A DNA stretch of 64,000 bases from Acidobacteriota bacterium. GTDB lineage: Bacteria; Acidobacteriota; Blastocatellia; Pyrinomonadales; Pyrinomonadaceae. The stretch covers positions 38,721 through 102,720 of the forward strand of contig JAFAZX010000081.1 in assembly GCA_019239425.1 (NCBI GenBank), written 5' to 3'. Shown here piece after piece: positions 33,282 through 43,628 of this stretch. Every line of letters begins with the position of its first letter. Position 1 is the first letter of the stretch. Made by a program: the position numbers and the translations under genes. The notes beneath the pieces were generated by a model that saw only the letters and a program-made list of their open reading frames with translations, was not told where the DNA came from and did not search any database.

Positions 33282-33391
33282 CAGTAGGCAGTAGACAGTA
33301 GACAGTAGGCGGCAGGCCGGTTTGAGCGGCTGGCCCTTCGACGACGGAAGGGCTTTTAACTGCCTGCTGCCATCTGCTTACTGCCTACTTT
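33282..33391. repeat. Heptamer-repeat hairpin (GTAGGCA/GTAGACA family)
   Basis: CAGTAGGCAGTAGACAGTAGACAGTAGGCGGCAG ... CTGCCTGCTGCCATCTGCTTACTGCCTACT. Confidence 0.8.
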
Positions 33392-33395
33392 CATT

Positions 33396-34541
33396 ATGAA
33401 CATCGGAATCACTGTCTACCCGACCTACGGCGGGAGCGGCATCGTCGGCTCGGAGCTGGGGAAGGAGCTGGCCGAGCGCGGGCACACGGTGCACTTCATC
33501 TCTTCGGCCCTGCCGACGCGGCTCACGCAACTGAACGAGCGCGTGCGCTTCCACGAAGTCGAGATGATGTCGTACCCGCTCTTCGAGCACCAGCCTTACA
33601 CGCTGGCGCTCGCGACGAAGATGGCCGACGTGGCCGAGACGGAAGACCTCGACCTGCTCCACGTCCACTACGCCATCCCGCACTCGATCAGCGCCATCCT
33701 CGCGCGCGAGTCCCTGAAGCCGCGGAGGACGCTGCCCGTCGTGACGACCTTGCACGGGACGGACATCACGCTCGTCGGCGCCGACCGCTCGTACCTGCCC
33801 ATCACGCGCTACGGCATCGCGCAGTCGGACGGCGTCACCGCCGTCTCCCACTACCTCAAGCAGGCGACGGCCGAGACCTTCCAGTTCGAGCACATCGCCG
33901 TCATCCCGAACTTCATCTGCGCGAGCGACTACAGCCGCAAGCCGAAGGAGGAGCTGCGCCGCGAGCTGTCCCCCAACGGCGAGCCCCTGCTCTGCCACGT
34001 CTCGAACTTCCGCCCCGTGAAGCGCCCCGTGGACTGCGTGGAGATTCTGGCGCGCGTGCGCGCCAAGGGCGTGGGCGCGCGGCTCGTGATGGTGGGCGAC
34101 GGCAGCGAGCGCAGCCGGGCCGAGCACCGCGCGCGGTGCCTGAACGTCGAGCGTCACTGCTCGTTCGTCGGCAAGCAGCCGCGCATCACCGACTACCTCT
34201 CGGTCTCGGACGTGCTGCTCCTGCCCTCGGAGCAGGAGTCCTTCGGACTCGCCGCGCTCGAAGCGCTCGCGTGTGAAGTCCCCGTCATCGCTTCTCGCGT
34301 CGGCGGCATCCCCGAGGTCGTGGACGACGGCTCGACGGGCTGCCTCGCCGAAGTGGGCGACGTGGAGAAGATGAGCGACTGCGCCGCGCGCCTGCTCGCG
34401 GACGAACGCTTGCGGCGCGAGATGGGGCGGCGCGCGCGCGCGTCGGCCGTCGGCCGCTACAGCACCGACCTGGTCATCCCGCAGTACATCGAATTCTATG
34501 AGCGCGTCATCGCCGCTTCGAAAGAGAACCCCTCGAAGTAA
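33396..34541 (+). CDS. bshA: GT4 glycosyltransferase, BshA-like (N-acetyl-alpha-D-glucosaminyl L-malate synthase)
   Basis: MNIGITVYPTYGGSGIVGSELGKELAERGHTVHFIS, EQESFGLAALEALACEVPVIASRVGGIPEVV. Confidence 0.9.
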   Translation: MNIGITVYPTYGGSGIVGSELGKELAERGHTVHFISSALPTRLTQLNERVRFHEVEMMSYPLFEHQPYTLALATKMADVAETEDLDLLHVHYAIPHSISAILARESLKPRRTLPVVTTLHGTDITLVGADRSYLPITRYGIAQSDGVTAVSHYLKQATAETFQFEHIAVIPNFICASDYSRKPKEELRRELSPNGEPLLCHVSNFRPVKRPVDCVEILARVRAKGVGARLVMVGDGSERSRAEHRARCLNVERHCSFVGKQPRITDYLSVSDVLLLPSEQESFGLAALEALACEVPVIASRVGGIPEVVDDGSTGCLAEVGDVEKMSDCAARLLADERLRREMGRRARASAVGRYSTDLVIPQYIEFYERVIAASKENPSK

Positions 34542-35250
34542 CGCCGCGCGCCCCTCGTCGGCGGTCGAGGAATGGGTCGCGAAGGTCTCCGAGGAGAAGC
34601 CGGTTCGCTACATCGTCCAGAACCTTGAGCGCGCCTACGGCGTGCCCGAGAACAAGTGGACGGACTGGGACGTGCTCGACATGCTCGTCGCCGTCATCCT
34701 CTCGCAGGCGACGAGCGACGCCAACAGCGACCGCACCTACGACGCCCTCAAGCGGAGGTTCCCGACGTGGGACTCCGTGCTCCGGGCGCGCGAACAGACG
34801 CTGGTCGAGACGATACGCTTAGGCGGGCTCGCCAACCAGAAGGCCGCGGTCATCCGCGACCTGCTGCGCCAAGTCAAAGAGCGGCACGGCTCGTTCGACC
34901 TCTCGTTCCTGCGCGGCCTGCCCGCGATGGATGCGGTCGAGTACCTCGCGAGTTTCCGCGGCGTCGGCCCGAAGACGGCGGCCTGCACGCTCCTCTTCGC
35001 CTGCGCCACAGAAGTCTTCCCGCTCGACACGCACATCTTCCGCGTGCTCCGCCGCGTCGGCCTCATCCCTCCGAAGTGCGCCGACCGTTTCGCGCACGAG
35101 GTCATGAACCGCCTCGTGCCCGCCGGCAAGTTCTACTCCTTCCACGTCAACCTCATCCGCCACGGCCGCAAGCTCTGCCGCCCGCGCGACCCCGTCTGCG
35201 AGCGCTGCCCCGTCGTCGAGTACTGCGACTACGGCCGCGAGGTTATTTGA
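34498..35250 (+). CDS. nth: Endonuclease III-like HhH base-excision glycosylase
   Basis: FRGVGPKTAACTLLFACATEVFPLDTHIFRV; C-terminal Fe-S cysteines CRPRDPVCERCPVVEYC. Confidence 0.9.
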   Translation: MSASSPLRKRTPRSNAARPSSAVEEWVAKVSEEKPVRYIVQNLERAYGVPENKWTDWDVLDMLVAVILSQATSDANSDRTYDALKRRFPTWDSVLRAREQTLVETIRLGGLANQKAAVIRDLLRQVKERHGSFDLSFLRGLPAMDAVEYLASFRGVGPKTAACTLLFACATEVFPLDTHIFRVLRRVGLIPPKCADRFAHEVMNRLVPAGKFYSFHVNLIRHGRKLCRPRDPVCERCPVVEYCDYGREVI

Positions 35251-35618
35251 AACTCCCGCCCGACGCCCGGGCCGCAAACTACTCGCGTGAGCCGACGCGC
35301 GGGCCGGCGCGATTTGGGGGCGCGGCCGTTTGACCTCCCGACGCTTTCCGCTTACTATTTCCGGGCTGACTCCGCCCGGTGGCTACTCATTCGGAACAGT
35401 TTCGCGCACAGTTCGACGGCCGGCATCGATGCCCTTTGACCCGGCCTTCCCTCCCGATGGCTACTCCCGGCCGCGGGCTCTCATTCATAGTTGATTCGCT
35501 TACGGCTTTCTAAGAAGCAATCGGCCCCAACGACTTGAACACGCGTCACCTCACGTCTGTTAAGTCCAGGCTGCACCCAAGCAGTTGAACCGGCGGGCAC
35601 GCCCGTCGCGGAGGGAAA

Positions 35619-37220
35619 ATGAGAAAAGCTTTTGCGTCACTGATCACTCTCGTCTTCTGTCTTCTCCTACTACCGGCCGTAGTATTCGGCCAGGGCAACT
35701 CCGACGTGATGAAGCCCGACCACTTCGACAAGACTTCCAAGCCCTTGCGCGAGATGTTCGACCGGCCCGACAAGCCGGAGCCGGCGCGCGGAGGCAAGGA
35801 CTTCGAACCCGGCCGCCCCTCTTCCGTCGGCAACTCTAACCCCTCGGGCGTCGACCCGCTCGCCGGCCAGAACGCCGTCATCGACGCCTACGCGCAGCCG
35901 AAGGCTTCGACCACCGGCGTCCCCGTCGACCCGAGCCGCCGCGTCGCGCCGCCCGACACGACGGGCGACCTCGGGCCGAACCATTACGTCCAGTGGGTCA
36001 ACCTGCGCTACGCCGTCTACACGCTGTCGCGTGACGCCTCGAACAACATCACCGGCTTCAACCTCGTCCCCGGCTTCCCGAAGAACGGCAACACCCTCTT
36101 CCAGGGCTTCGGCGGGCGCTGCGAGTCGGACAATGACGGCGACCCTATCGTCCAGTACGACCAGTTCGCCGACCGCTGGATTCTGACGCAGTTCGCCGTC
36201 ACCGCGACGCCCTACACGCAGTGCGTTGCGGTCTCGACCTCCCCCGACCCGACCGGCACCTACTACCGCTACTCCTACTCGTTCAGTAATAGCTTCAACG
36301 ACTTCCCGAAGATGGGCGTCTGGCGCGACGGGTACTACATCACCTACAACATGTTCAAGAACGGCCGCACCTTCTCGGGCGCGAACGTCTGCGCGCTTGA
36401 GCGCGACAAGATGCTCGTCGGCGCGGCGGCCCGCCAGATCTGCAAGCTGACGACCGCCGCCGCGAGCATCGAGCCGGCCGACATCGAGGGCAGCACGCTG
36501 CCGCCCGCGGGGAGCGCCTGCCCGCTGCTGACCATCGGCACCTCTTCGGTGGGCGCTTTGCGCTACTCGGTGAACTGGACGGCCGGCACCTCGACCTTGA
36601 CGGGGCCGTCCACGGTCGCGGGCGTCGCCACCTTCAGCCGCGCGTGCGGCGGCGGCACCTGCATCCCGCAGCCCGGCACGACGCAGCAGCTCGACTCTCT
36701 CGGCGACCGCCTCAACTACCGCCTCAGCTACCGCAACTTCGGAACCTACGAGACGATGGTCGTCAACCACCCGGTCGCGACGGGCGGCACGAGCGGCATC
36801 CGCTGGTACGAGTTCCGCAACGCCGCGGGCCAGACCCTGGGCAGCGCCAACCCCGTCGTCTTCCAGCAGGGCACGTTCTCGCCCGACGCGACCTACCGCT
36901 GGATGGGCTCGGCCGCGATGGACAAGGCGGGCGGCATCGCCATCGGCTACAACGTGTCGAGCAGTTCTGTCGTCCCCTCGATCCGCTACGCGTACCGCGC
37001 GGCGGGCGACCCCGCGGGCGCGCTCGGCAACGAGACGAACATCCTGACGGGCGGCGGCTCGCAGCAGACGACCCTCGCGCGCTGGGGCGACTACAGCACC
37101 ATCAGCGTCGACCCCGTGGACGGCTGCACGATGGTCTTCACGACCGAGTACCTGCCGGCCAACGGCACCTTCAACTGGACGACCTACATCTACTCGTTCA
37201 AGCTGAGCAGCTGCCAGTAG
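35619..37220 (+). CDS. Large secreted hypothetical protein
   Basis: MRKAFASLITLVFCLLLLPAVVFGQ signal peptide; NHYVQWVNLRYAVY, FADRWILTQFA. Confidence 0.75.
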   Translation: MRKAFASLITLVFCLLLLPAVVFGQGNSDVMKPDHFDKTSKPLREMFDRPDKPEPARGGKDFEPGRPSSVGNSNPSGVDPLAGQNAVIDAYAQPKASTTGVPVDPSRRVAPPDTTGDLGPNHYVQWVNLRYAVYTLSRDASNNITGFNLVPGFPKNGNTLFQGFGGRCESDNDGDPIVQYDQFADRWILTQFAVTATPYTQCVAVSTSPDPTGTYYRYSYSFSNSFNDFPKMGVWRDGYYITYNMFKNGRTFSGANVCALERDKMLVGAAARQICKLTTAAASIEPADIEGSTLPPAGSACPLLTIGTSSVGALRYSVNWTAGTSTLTGPSTVAGVATFSRACGGGTCIPQPGTTQQLDSLGDRLNYRLSYRNFGTYETMVVNHPVATGGTSGIRWYEFRNAAGQTLGSANPVVFQQGTFSPDATYRWMGSAAMDKAGGIAIGYNVSSSSVVPSIRYAYRAAGDPAGALGNETNILTGGGSQQTTLARWGDYSTISVDPVDGCTMVFTTEYLPANGTFNWTTYIYSFKLSSCQ

Positions 37221-37318
37221 GCTCTGACTCAAGACGCAAAAGTTGGGGGGCGGGCGCGTTCAAGCGTCAGCCCCCCAACTTTTGGTCTATACTCGTCGCA
37301 GAGAAAGAGGAAGGTCAC

Positions 37319-37828
37319 TTGAAACGAAGTCTGAAGATCACACTCGCACTCGCCGCGCTCCAACTCTGCGCGGCGCTCCCGGCGCCCGCCCGCGCAGCGG
37401 CGGCGCACGACCCGAAGACCACGGTGCGGAGGCCGACGATGACCCAACGCCGTTCGAAGGGCGCACGCCGGCGCGCGCCCGACGCGCTCACGCCGGGCGT
37501 GTGGGGCGGCCCGCACATAAGCTTCACGGTGACGGAGACCGGCGCGAGCGTCGAGTACGACTGCGCGCACGGGACGGTGGCAGGGAAGATCGTCGTGGAC
37601 GCGCAGGGCCGCTTCGGCGTCAACGGCCGGCACTTCGAGGAGCACGGCGGCCCCGTGCGCGCCACCGAAATCGAGGAGGAGGGCGCGGGCGGCTACCGCG
37701 TGCGGCTGAGCGGCCGCGTCGGCGGCAGCCTGATGAAGCTCACCGTCACGCGAGCGGACACGCGCGAAGTCATCGGCACCTTCAACCTCGCGCGCGACAG
37801 GGAACCCAACCTCACCAAGTGCCGCTGA
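37319..37828 (+). CDS. Small secreted hypothetical protein (TTG start)
   Basis: KRSLKITLALAALQLCAALPAPARA signal; AAAGAGGAAGG upstream; TGATG overlap with next gene. Confidence 0.65.
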   Translation: MKRSLKITLALAALQLCAALPAPARAAAAHDPKTTVRRPTMTQRRSKGARRRAPDALTPGVWGGPHISFTVTETGASVEYDCAHGTVAGKIVVDAQGRFGVNGRHFEEHGGPVRATEIEEEGAGGYRVRLSGRVGGSLMKLTVTRADTREVIGTFNLARDREPNLTKCR

Positions 37829-38298
37829 TGTCATACCTGGTTGACGGCAACAACGTGATGGCGCAGCGCGTCGGCTGGCACAGGGACAAGCCCGGCGCGC
37901 GGCGTCGGCTGTTAGGGGAGCTGGCGCGGTTCGCGCGGGAGGCGGGCGTGACCGTCGAGGCCGTCTTCGACGGCGCGCCCGACGAGTTCTTCCCCGACGG
38001 CTCTCACTTCATGGGCGTGCGCGTCTTCTACGCCGAGCGCGGCCGTGACGCGGACGCGCGCATCAAGCACCTGGTCGAGGCGTCGCGCGAGCGCCGGACG
38101 TTGAAGGTCGTCACCTCCGACCGCGCCCTGGCCGACTACGTCCGCCGCTGCGGCGCGGAGGTCATACGCTCCGGCGACTTCCGCCGCCGCCTCGAAGCCC
38201 TCTCCGCCGACAACAAGGAAGAGGACGCGCGCGGCGGCGTCAAAGAGTCAGAACTCGGCGAGTGGCTCTATTACTTCGGTGCCGACCCCGATGAATGA
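37828..38298 (+). CDS. NYN-domain ribonuclease, YacP-like
   Basis: YLVDGNNVMAQ, VEAVFDGAPD, VFYAERGRDADARIKHLVE, VVTSDRALADYVRRCGAEVI. Confidence 0.82.
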   Translation: MSYLVDGNNVMAQRVGWHRDKPGARRRLLGELARFAREAGVTVEAVFDGAPDEFFPDGSHFMGVRVFYAERGRDADARIKHLVEASRERRTLKVVTSDRALADYVRRCGAEVIRSGDFRRRLEALSADNKEEDARGGVKESELGEWLYYFGADPDE

Positions 38299-38398
38299 AG
38301 GCAGTAGGCAGTAGGCAGATGGCAGTAGGCAGTTGAAGAACTATGTCTTAAATGCCTACTCCCATCTGCCTACTGCCTACTGCTTTCCGCCTACTCTT
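38298..38398. repeat. Heptamer-repeat hairpin (GTAGGCA family) between convergent genes
   Basis: GGCAGTAGGCAGTAGGCAGATGGCAGTAGGCAGTT ... TGCCTACTCCCATCTGCCTACTGCCTACTGC. Confidence 0.85.
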
Positions 38399-38822
38399 TC
38401 CCCACCAGCTCGACATCGAAGATGAGCTTCTGGCCGGCGAGGGGGTGGTTGCCGTCGATGGTGACGTGTGTGTCCGTGACTTCGGTGACGACGACTTCGA
38501 GCTGGCTGCCGTCCTGTAGCGGGAGGCCGAAGTGCATCCCGACCTGCGGCTCGACGGGGAACTGCGCCGCCTCGCGCGAGACCTGCGTGACGAGCTGCTC
38601 GCGGCGCGGGCCGTAGGCGTCTTCGGACTCGATCTCGACCGTCTTCGAGTCGCCGACGTTCAAGCCCCGCACGGCCTCGTCGAAGCCCGGGATGACCTCG
38701 CCGGCCCCGACCGTAAACTCCAGAGGGTCGCCGTCGCGCGAGGAGTCGAAGACCTGCCCGTCTTCGAGCCGCCCCGTGTAGTGCACGCGCACCCGGTCGC
38801 CGTTTTTCGCCGGCTCTGTCAT
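38391..38822 (-). CDS. FKBP-type peptidyl-prolyl isomerase, SlyD-like
   Basis: GDRVRVHYTGRLEDGQVFDSS, FTVGAGEVIPGFDEAVRGL, VTIDGNHPLAGQKLIFDVEL. Confidence 0.92.
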   Translation of the reverse strand: MTEPAKNGDRVRVHYTGRLEDGQVFDSSRDGDPLEFTVGAGEVIPGFDEAVRGLNVGDSKTVEIESEDAYGPRREQLVTQVSREAAQFPVEPQVGMHFGLPLQDGSQLEVVVTEVTDTHVTIDGNHPLAGQKLIFDVELVGKE

Positions 38823-38927
38823 AATCGCCCTCCGTCCGCGTTGTAACGTTTGCCGAAGCATCGCACAAACGTCTCCCAAAGGCCAGCCGCCGGCCCGCGG
38901 CGGCACTCACCGACGAGAGAGCCGCAG

Positions 38928-41171
38928 ATGAAAAGAGACCTCGCCCTTACCCTCGCACTCCTTCTGGCTTTTACGCAGACGCCCGCGCAGACGAACACGC
39001 CCGCGCCGCAGCAACCGTCCCAGCCTTCGCAGACCCCGACCCCGGAAGACGGCCCCGAGGACGACGTGGTGCGCATCACCTCGAACCTCGTGCAGTTCGA
39101 CGCCGTGGTGACGGACAAGCAGGGGCGCCACGTCGCCGACCTGCGGCCCGAAGAGTTCGAAGTCTTCGTGGACGGCCGGCGGCAGGAGATCACCAACTTC
39201 ACCTTCGTCGCGGGCGCTACGGAGGCCGGCCGCGTCGCGCAGCCCGTCGCGCGCCCCGACAGGTCGGCCAAGTCTGTGCCCGCGCCGCCCGTCCCTTCCG
39301 CGCCGCCGCGCGCCTCGCAGGTGCGGCGCACCATCGCGCTCGTCGCGGACGACCTCGGCACCTCCTTTCAAGACATCGTCGGCGTGCGCCGCGCGCTCAA
39401 GAAGTTCGTGGACGAGCAGATGCAGCCGGGCGACCTCGTCGCCATCATGCGCACGTCGGCGGGCATGGGCGCGCTGCAACAGTTCACGACCGACAGGCAG
39501 CTCCTCTACCGCGCCATCGAGCGCGTGCGCTGGAACCCGCAGGGTCGCGCGGGCGTCGGCACCTTCGCGCCGCTCGAACCCGACCCGCTCGAAGAGGCGG
39601 GCTCGATGACCGGGCGCAAGCCGGGCGGCGGCGACAGGAAGCAGGTCGGCGAGGACGAAGACGAGGACGAGAAGAACGCCTCCAAGTCCGTGGACGAGTT
39701 CCGCGAGGGCGTCTTCACCGTCGGCACGCTCGGCGCCATCGGCTACGTCGTGCGCGGGATGAAGGAGCTGCCCGGCCGCAAGTCGGTCGTCGTCTTCTCC
39801 GGCGGCTTCCAGATTTACAGAGACCCGAGCCGCACACAGGATCACCGCAACACCGAGCGCATCATCGAGAACCTGCGCCGCCTGACCGACCAGGCCAACC
39901 GCGCCTCGGTCGTCATCTACACGGTGGACGCGCGCGGCCTCGCGGTGACCGGCCTCACGGCGGCCGACCAGTTCAACCCGAAGGCCGGCGCGGCCCCCGA
40001 CTTCTCGGGCGTCAACGACCGCAACGACGAGCTGCTCCGCAACCAGGAGGGACTCTCTTACCTCGCCGAGCAGACCGGCGGCATCTTCGTCAAGAACACG
40101 AACGACCTCGCCGGCGGCATGGAGCGCATCCTCGACGACCAGAAGGGCTACTACCTCATCGGCTTCCGCCCCTCCGAAGAAGTCTTCCGGCCCGAGCAGG
40201 GCAAGACGCGCTTCAACAAGTTCGAGGTCAGGCTCAAGCGCTCGGGCCTCAACGTCCGCACGCGCGCGGGCTTCTACGGCTTCGCCGAAGGCGACCGGAA
40301 GCCCGCGCCGCGCACGCGCAGCGAGCAGCTGATGGCGGCGCTCACCTCGCCGCTCGCCTCGGGCGGGCTGACGCTGCGCCTGACTTCGCTCTTCAGCAGC
40401 CCCTCGGAGAAGAATGCGGTCGTCGACTCGCTCCTCCACATCGACGCGAGCCAGTTGAAGCTGGTGGACGAGGCCGACGGCTGGAAGAAGGCCGTCATCG
40501 ACCTGGTCGCCGTCACCTTCGGCGAGAACGGCGGGGCGCTGGACGAGTTCAACCGCACCGAGACCATCCGCGCGCGCGGCGAGGGCCTCCAGCGGATGCT
40601 CTCCGAAGGGCTCGTCTACATGATGAAGGTGCCGCTCAAGAAGCCGGGCGCCTACCAGCTCCGCGTCGCCGTGCGCGACTCGCAGACGGAGAAGGTCGGC
40701 TCGGCCAGCCAGTTCATAGAGGTGCCCGACCTCTCGAAAGGGCGGCTCGCGCTCTCGGGCGTCGTCCTCACCTCGGCGCAGGACGACGGCCCCCGGGCCG
40801 GCGCAGCGGAACAGGCTCCGGGGCACGACCTCCTGCGCGACGCGACCGTGCGCCGCTTCCGCCGGGGCGCGGCGCTCGACTTCGTCTACCACATCTACAA
40901 CGCGAAGGCCGACCGCGCCACGGGGCGGCCGCGCCTGCTGACGCAGGTGCGCCTCTTCCGCGACGGCCAGCCCGTCTTCGACGGCCCCGCCGCGCCCTTC
41001 GACCCCGGCCCGCAGGCGGACGTCGCGCGCCTCAAGGCCGGCAGCCGCATCCAGCTCGGCCTGAACCTCACGCCCGGCGAATACGTCCTCCAACTCGTCG
41101 TCACAGACCAACTGTCCAGGGGTGCCCGCGCCACCGCCACGCAATGGCTCGACTTCGAGATCGTCAAGTAG
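38928..41171 (+). CDS. Secreted VWFA-related domain protein
   Basis: MKRDLALTLALLLAFTQTPAQ; VRITSNLVQFDAVVTDKQGRHVADLRPEEFEVFVDGRRQEI... Confidence 0.88.
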   Translation: MKRDLALTLALLLAFTQTPAQTNTPAPQQPSQPSQTPTPEDGPEDDVVRITSNLVQFDAVVTDKQGRHVADLRPEEFEVFVDGRRQEITNFTFVAGATEAGRVAQPVARPDRSAKSVPAPPVPSAPPRASQVRRTIALVADDLGTSFQDIVGVRRALKKFVDEQMQPGDLVAIMRTSAGMGALQQFTTDRQLLYRAIERVRWNPQGRAGVGTFAPLEPDPLEEAGSMTGRKPGGGDRKQVGEDEDEDEKNASKSVDEFREGVFTVGTLGAIGYVVRGMKELPGRKSVVVFSGGFQIYRDPSRTQDHRNTERIIENLRRLTDQANRASVVIYTVDARGLAVTGLTAADQFNPKAGAAPDFSGVNDRNDELLRNQEGLSYLAEQTGGIFVKNTNDLAGGMERILDDQKGYYLIGFRPSEEVFRPEQGKTRFNKFEVRLKRSGLNVRTRAGFYGFAEGDRKPAPRTRSEQLMAALTSPLASGGLTLRLTSLFSSPSEKNAVVDSLLHIDASQLKLVDEADGWKKAVIDLVAVTFGENGGALDEFNRTETIRARGEGLQRMLSEGLVYMMKVPLKKPGAYQLRVAVRDSQTEKVGSASQFIEVPDLSKGRLALSGVVLTSAQDDGPRAGAAEQAPGHDLLRDATVRRFRRGAALDFVYHIYNAKADRATGRPRLLTQVRLFRDGQPVFDGPAAPFDPGPQADVARLKAGSRIQLGLNLTPGEYVLQLVVTDQLSRGARATATQWLDFEIVK

Positions 41172-41185
41172 CGCGGCCCGTGACG

Positions 41186-41315
41186 GGAACGTGAACCGTA
41201 AACCGTAAACCGTGACGAGAAAGAACCGACTTCTTCTTGTCACGGTTTACGGTTTACGGTTTACTGTCTACAGGCCCGCTCACTTATCACGGTTGACGGT
41301 TCACGGTTCACGTCT
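41186..41315. repeat. Heptamer-repeat hairpin (GTAAACC/GTGAACC family)
   Basis: CGTGAACCGTAAACCGTAAACCGTGAC ... GTCACGGTTTACGGTTTACGGTTTAC ... CACGGTTGACGGTTCACGGTTCACG. Confidence 0.85.
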
Positions 41316-41318
41316 CTT

Positions 41319-43628
41319 ATGGCACTCCTGTTCGCCGCCGCGCTCTTCGTCAGCGCGTTCATGCTCTTCTGGGTTCAGCCGCTCGCGGGCAAGATGCTTC
41401 TGCCCCTGCTCGGCGGGACGCCCGCCGTCTGGAACACCTGCATGCTCTTCTTTCAGGCGTTGCTGCTCGCGGGCTACGCCTACGCTCTGGCGCTGGCGCG
41501 CTGGCTGTCGGCCCTGGCGCAGGCCGCGGTGCACCTGGCGCTGCTCGCGGTGGCCGCGCTGGCCCTGCCCATCGCCTTGAACGCGGCCGCGGCCGGCGGC
41601 GTGCCCGAGGGCGCGAGTCCCGAGTGGTGGCTGTTGAAGACTCTGCTTTTGACGGTCGGGCCGCCCTTCTTCGTGCTCTCGGCCAGCGCGCCCCTGCTGC
41701 AAGGCTGGTTCGCGCGCACGCGCGCCGAGTCGGCCGAAGACCCTTACTACCTCTACGCGGCGAGCAACGCCGGGAGCCTCTTCGCGCTGCTCGGCTTCCC
41801 GGCCTTGCTCGAGCCGGCGCTCACGCTCGGCCAGCAGAGCCGCGCCTGGTCTTTCGCCTACGGCGCGCTCTTCGTCCTCTTCGCCGCCTGCGCCGCCGTG
41901 GCCGTGCGCGCGCGCGGGCGAGTCGGACGAGACGAAACGCGCGAAGCTTCCCCCGCCGAGCCTTTGAGTTTGAAGCGGCGGCTGCGCTGGGTCGTGCTGG
42001 CGTTCGTGCCTTCGAGCCTCGTGCTCGGCGTGACGACGCACGTCACGACCGACCTCGTGGCCGTGCCGCTGCTATGGGTCATCCCGCTCGCGCTCTACCT
42101 CCTGAGTTTCGTCTTCGTCTTCGCGCGCGGCTTCAAGCTCCCGCGCGGCTTCGCGGCGCGCGTGGTGCCGGCCGCGGCGGTGCTGGTCTCGATGGTCTAC
42201 CTGTCGGGCGCGACGCGGCCCGCCTGGTTCCTCATCATCTTCCACCTCGCCTTCCTCTTCGCGGCCGCGCTCGTCTGCCACGGCCAGTTGGCCTCTGACC
42301 GCCCCGCGGCCTCGCGCCTCGCGGAGTTCTACCTGTGCCTCGCCCTGGGCGGCGTGCTCGGCGGACTCTTCAACGCGGTCGTCGCGCCGCTCGTCTTCAA
42401 CTACGTGACCGAGTACCCGCTCGTCATCCTGCTCGCGACCTACCTGCGCCCCGCCTACCGCAAGTCGAGCGGCACGCTGCTGGGGCTGCGCCTCGGCGCG
42501 AAGAAGAAGGATGAGAGCGCCGCTGTCGAAAACGAAGAGCCGTTTGAGACGGTCGAGGGCGACGGCGCGGAGAAGCGTTGGGGCCTGCTCGACCTGCTGC
42601 TGCCGCTGGTGATTGGGCTGCTCGCGGCGGCGCTCATGCTCGTCACGCAGCGGTTCGAGCTGACGCCGGTCGAGCGCGCGGCCCTGACGCTCGGCGTCCC
42701 GCTCTTCCTGCTCAACCACTTCTTCGCGCCGCGCCCCGTCCGGTTCACGCTCGGCCTCGGCGCGGTCATGCTGGCGACGCTGCTCTTCGCCGAGTGGGGG
42801 AGCGACCGCACGCTGCACGCGTCGCGCAACTTCTACGGGACGCACCGCGTCCAGGGCGCAGGGGACGACTCGGTGCACTGGCTGAACCACGGCAGCACGC
42901 TCCACGGCAAGCAGTACATGGACGCCGCGCACCGCTGCGAGCCGGTCTCTTATTATCATCGCGAGGGGCCGCTCGGCTCCGTCTTCCGGCACGTCCACGA
43001 GAAGCGCGAGGCGGCGGGCGTGGCCGCGCCGCTCTCGGTCGCCGTCGTCGGCCTCGGCGCGGGCACGACCTCGGCCTACTCGCGCGCGGGCGAGGCGTGG
43101 ACGTTCTACGAGATCGACCCGCAGGTCGGCGACATCGCGCGCGACCCGAGGCTCTTCACCTACCTCTCGGAGTGCGCGGGCGCGCGGCCGAACGTCGTGC
43201 TCGGCGACGCGCGGCTGCGTCTGCGCGAGGCGACGCCCGAAGCTTACGACCTCATCGTGCTCGACGCCTTCAGCTCGGACGCGGTGCCCGCGCACCTCAT
43301 GACGCGCGAGGCGCTCGCGCTCTACGTCTCGAAGCTGAAGCCCGGCGGCCTCGTCGCCTTCCACGTCTCGAACCGCAGCCTCCAGCTCGAACGGGTCGCG
43401 GGCGGCATCGCGAAGGACGCGGGCCTCGCCGCGCGCATCTTCGACGACGGGAGGCAGGGCGCAGACTTCGGCCTCGACGCCTCGACCTGGGTCGCCGTCG
43501 CGCGGGCCGACACAGACTTCGGCCCGCTCGCCTCCGACACCAACTGGCCCGAGTTCGACAGAGACGTCTACAAACTCGAAGTCTGGCGCGACGACTTCTC
43601 CGACATCCTCAGCGTCTTCAGGTGGTGA
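41319..43628 (+). CDS. Fused multi-TM / spermidine synthase-like protein
   Basis: N-terminal TM segments; C-terminal VAVVGLGAGTTSAYSRAGEAWTFYEIDPQVGDIA ... DLIVLDAFSSDAVPAHLMTREALALY. Confidence 0.85.
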   Translation: MALLFAAALFVSAFMLFWVQPLAGKMLLPLLGGTPAVWNTCMLFFQALLLAGYAYALALARWLSALAQAAVHLALLAVAALALPIALNAAAAGGVPEGASPEWWLLKTLLLTVGPPFFVLSASAPLLQGWFARTRAESAEDPYYLYAASNAGSLFALLGFPALLEPALTLGQQSRAWSFAYGALFVLFAACAAVAVRARGRVGRDETREASPAEPLSLKRRLRWVVLAFVPSSLVLGVTTHVTTDLVAVPLLWVIPLALYLLSFVFVFARGFKLPRGFAARVVPAAAVLVSMVYLSGATRPAWFLIIFHLAFLFAAALVCHGQLASDRPAASRLAEFYLCLALGGVLGGLFNAVVAPLVFNYVTEYPLVILLATYLRPAYRKSSGTLLGLRLGAKKKDESAAVENEEPFETVEGDGAEKRWGLLDLLLPLVIGLLAAALMLVTQRFELTPVERAALTLGVPLFLLNHFFAPRPVRFTLGLGAVMLATLLFAEWGSDRTLHASRNFYGTHRVQGAGDDSVHWLNHGSTLHGKQYMDAAHRCEPVSYYHREGPLGSVFRHVHEKREAAGVAAPLSVAVVGLGAGTTSAYSRAGEAWTFYEIDPQVGDIARDPRLFTYLSECAGARPNVVLGDARLRLREATPEAYDLIVLDAFSSDAVPAHLMTREALALYVSKLKPGGLVAFHVSNRSLQLERVAGGIAKDAGLAARIFDDGRQGADFGLDASTWVAVARADTDFGPLASDTNWPEFDRDVYKLEVWRDDFSDILSVFRW

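Noticed and set aside
35251-35618. Riboswitch in the long leader before the 35619 secreted gene
   Set aside because: No recognisable conserved riboswitch core; only an unusually long untranslated gap.
36644-37318. N-terminal extension of the 394-aa ORF
   Set aside because: Out-of-frame overlap with the secreted protein gene; TTG 37319 begins a clear signal peptide.
38907-41243. 778-aa minus-strand ORF
   Set aside because: Antisense to the supported VWFA-related gene; composition typical of antisense GC-rich frames.
42072-43364. 430-aa minus-strand ORF (also 1872..3218 and 35670..37232)
   Set aside because: Antisense shadow ORFs of supported genes.
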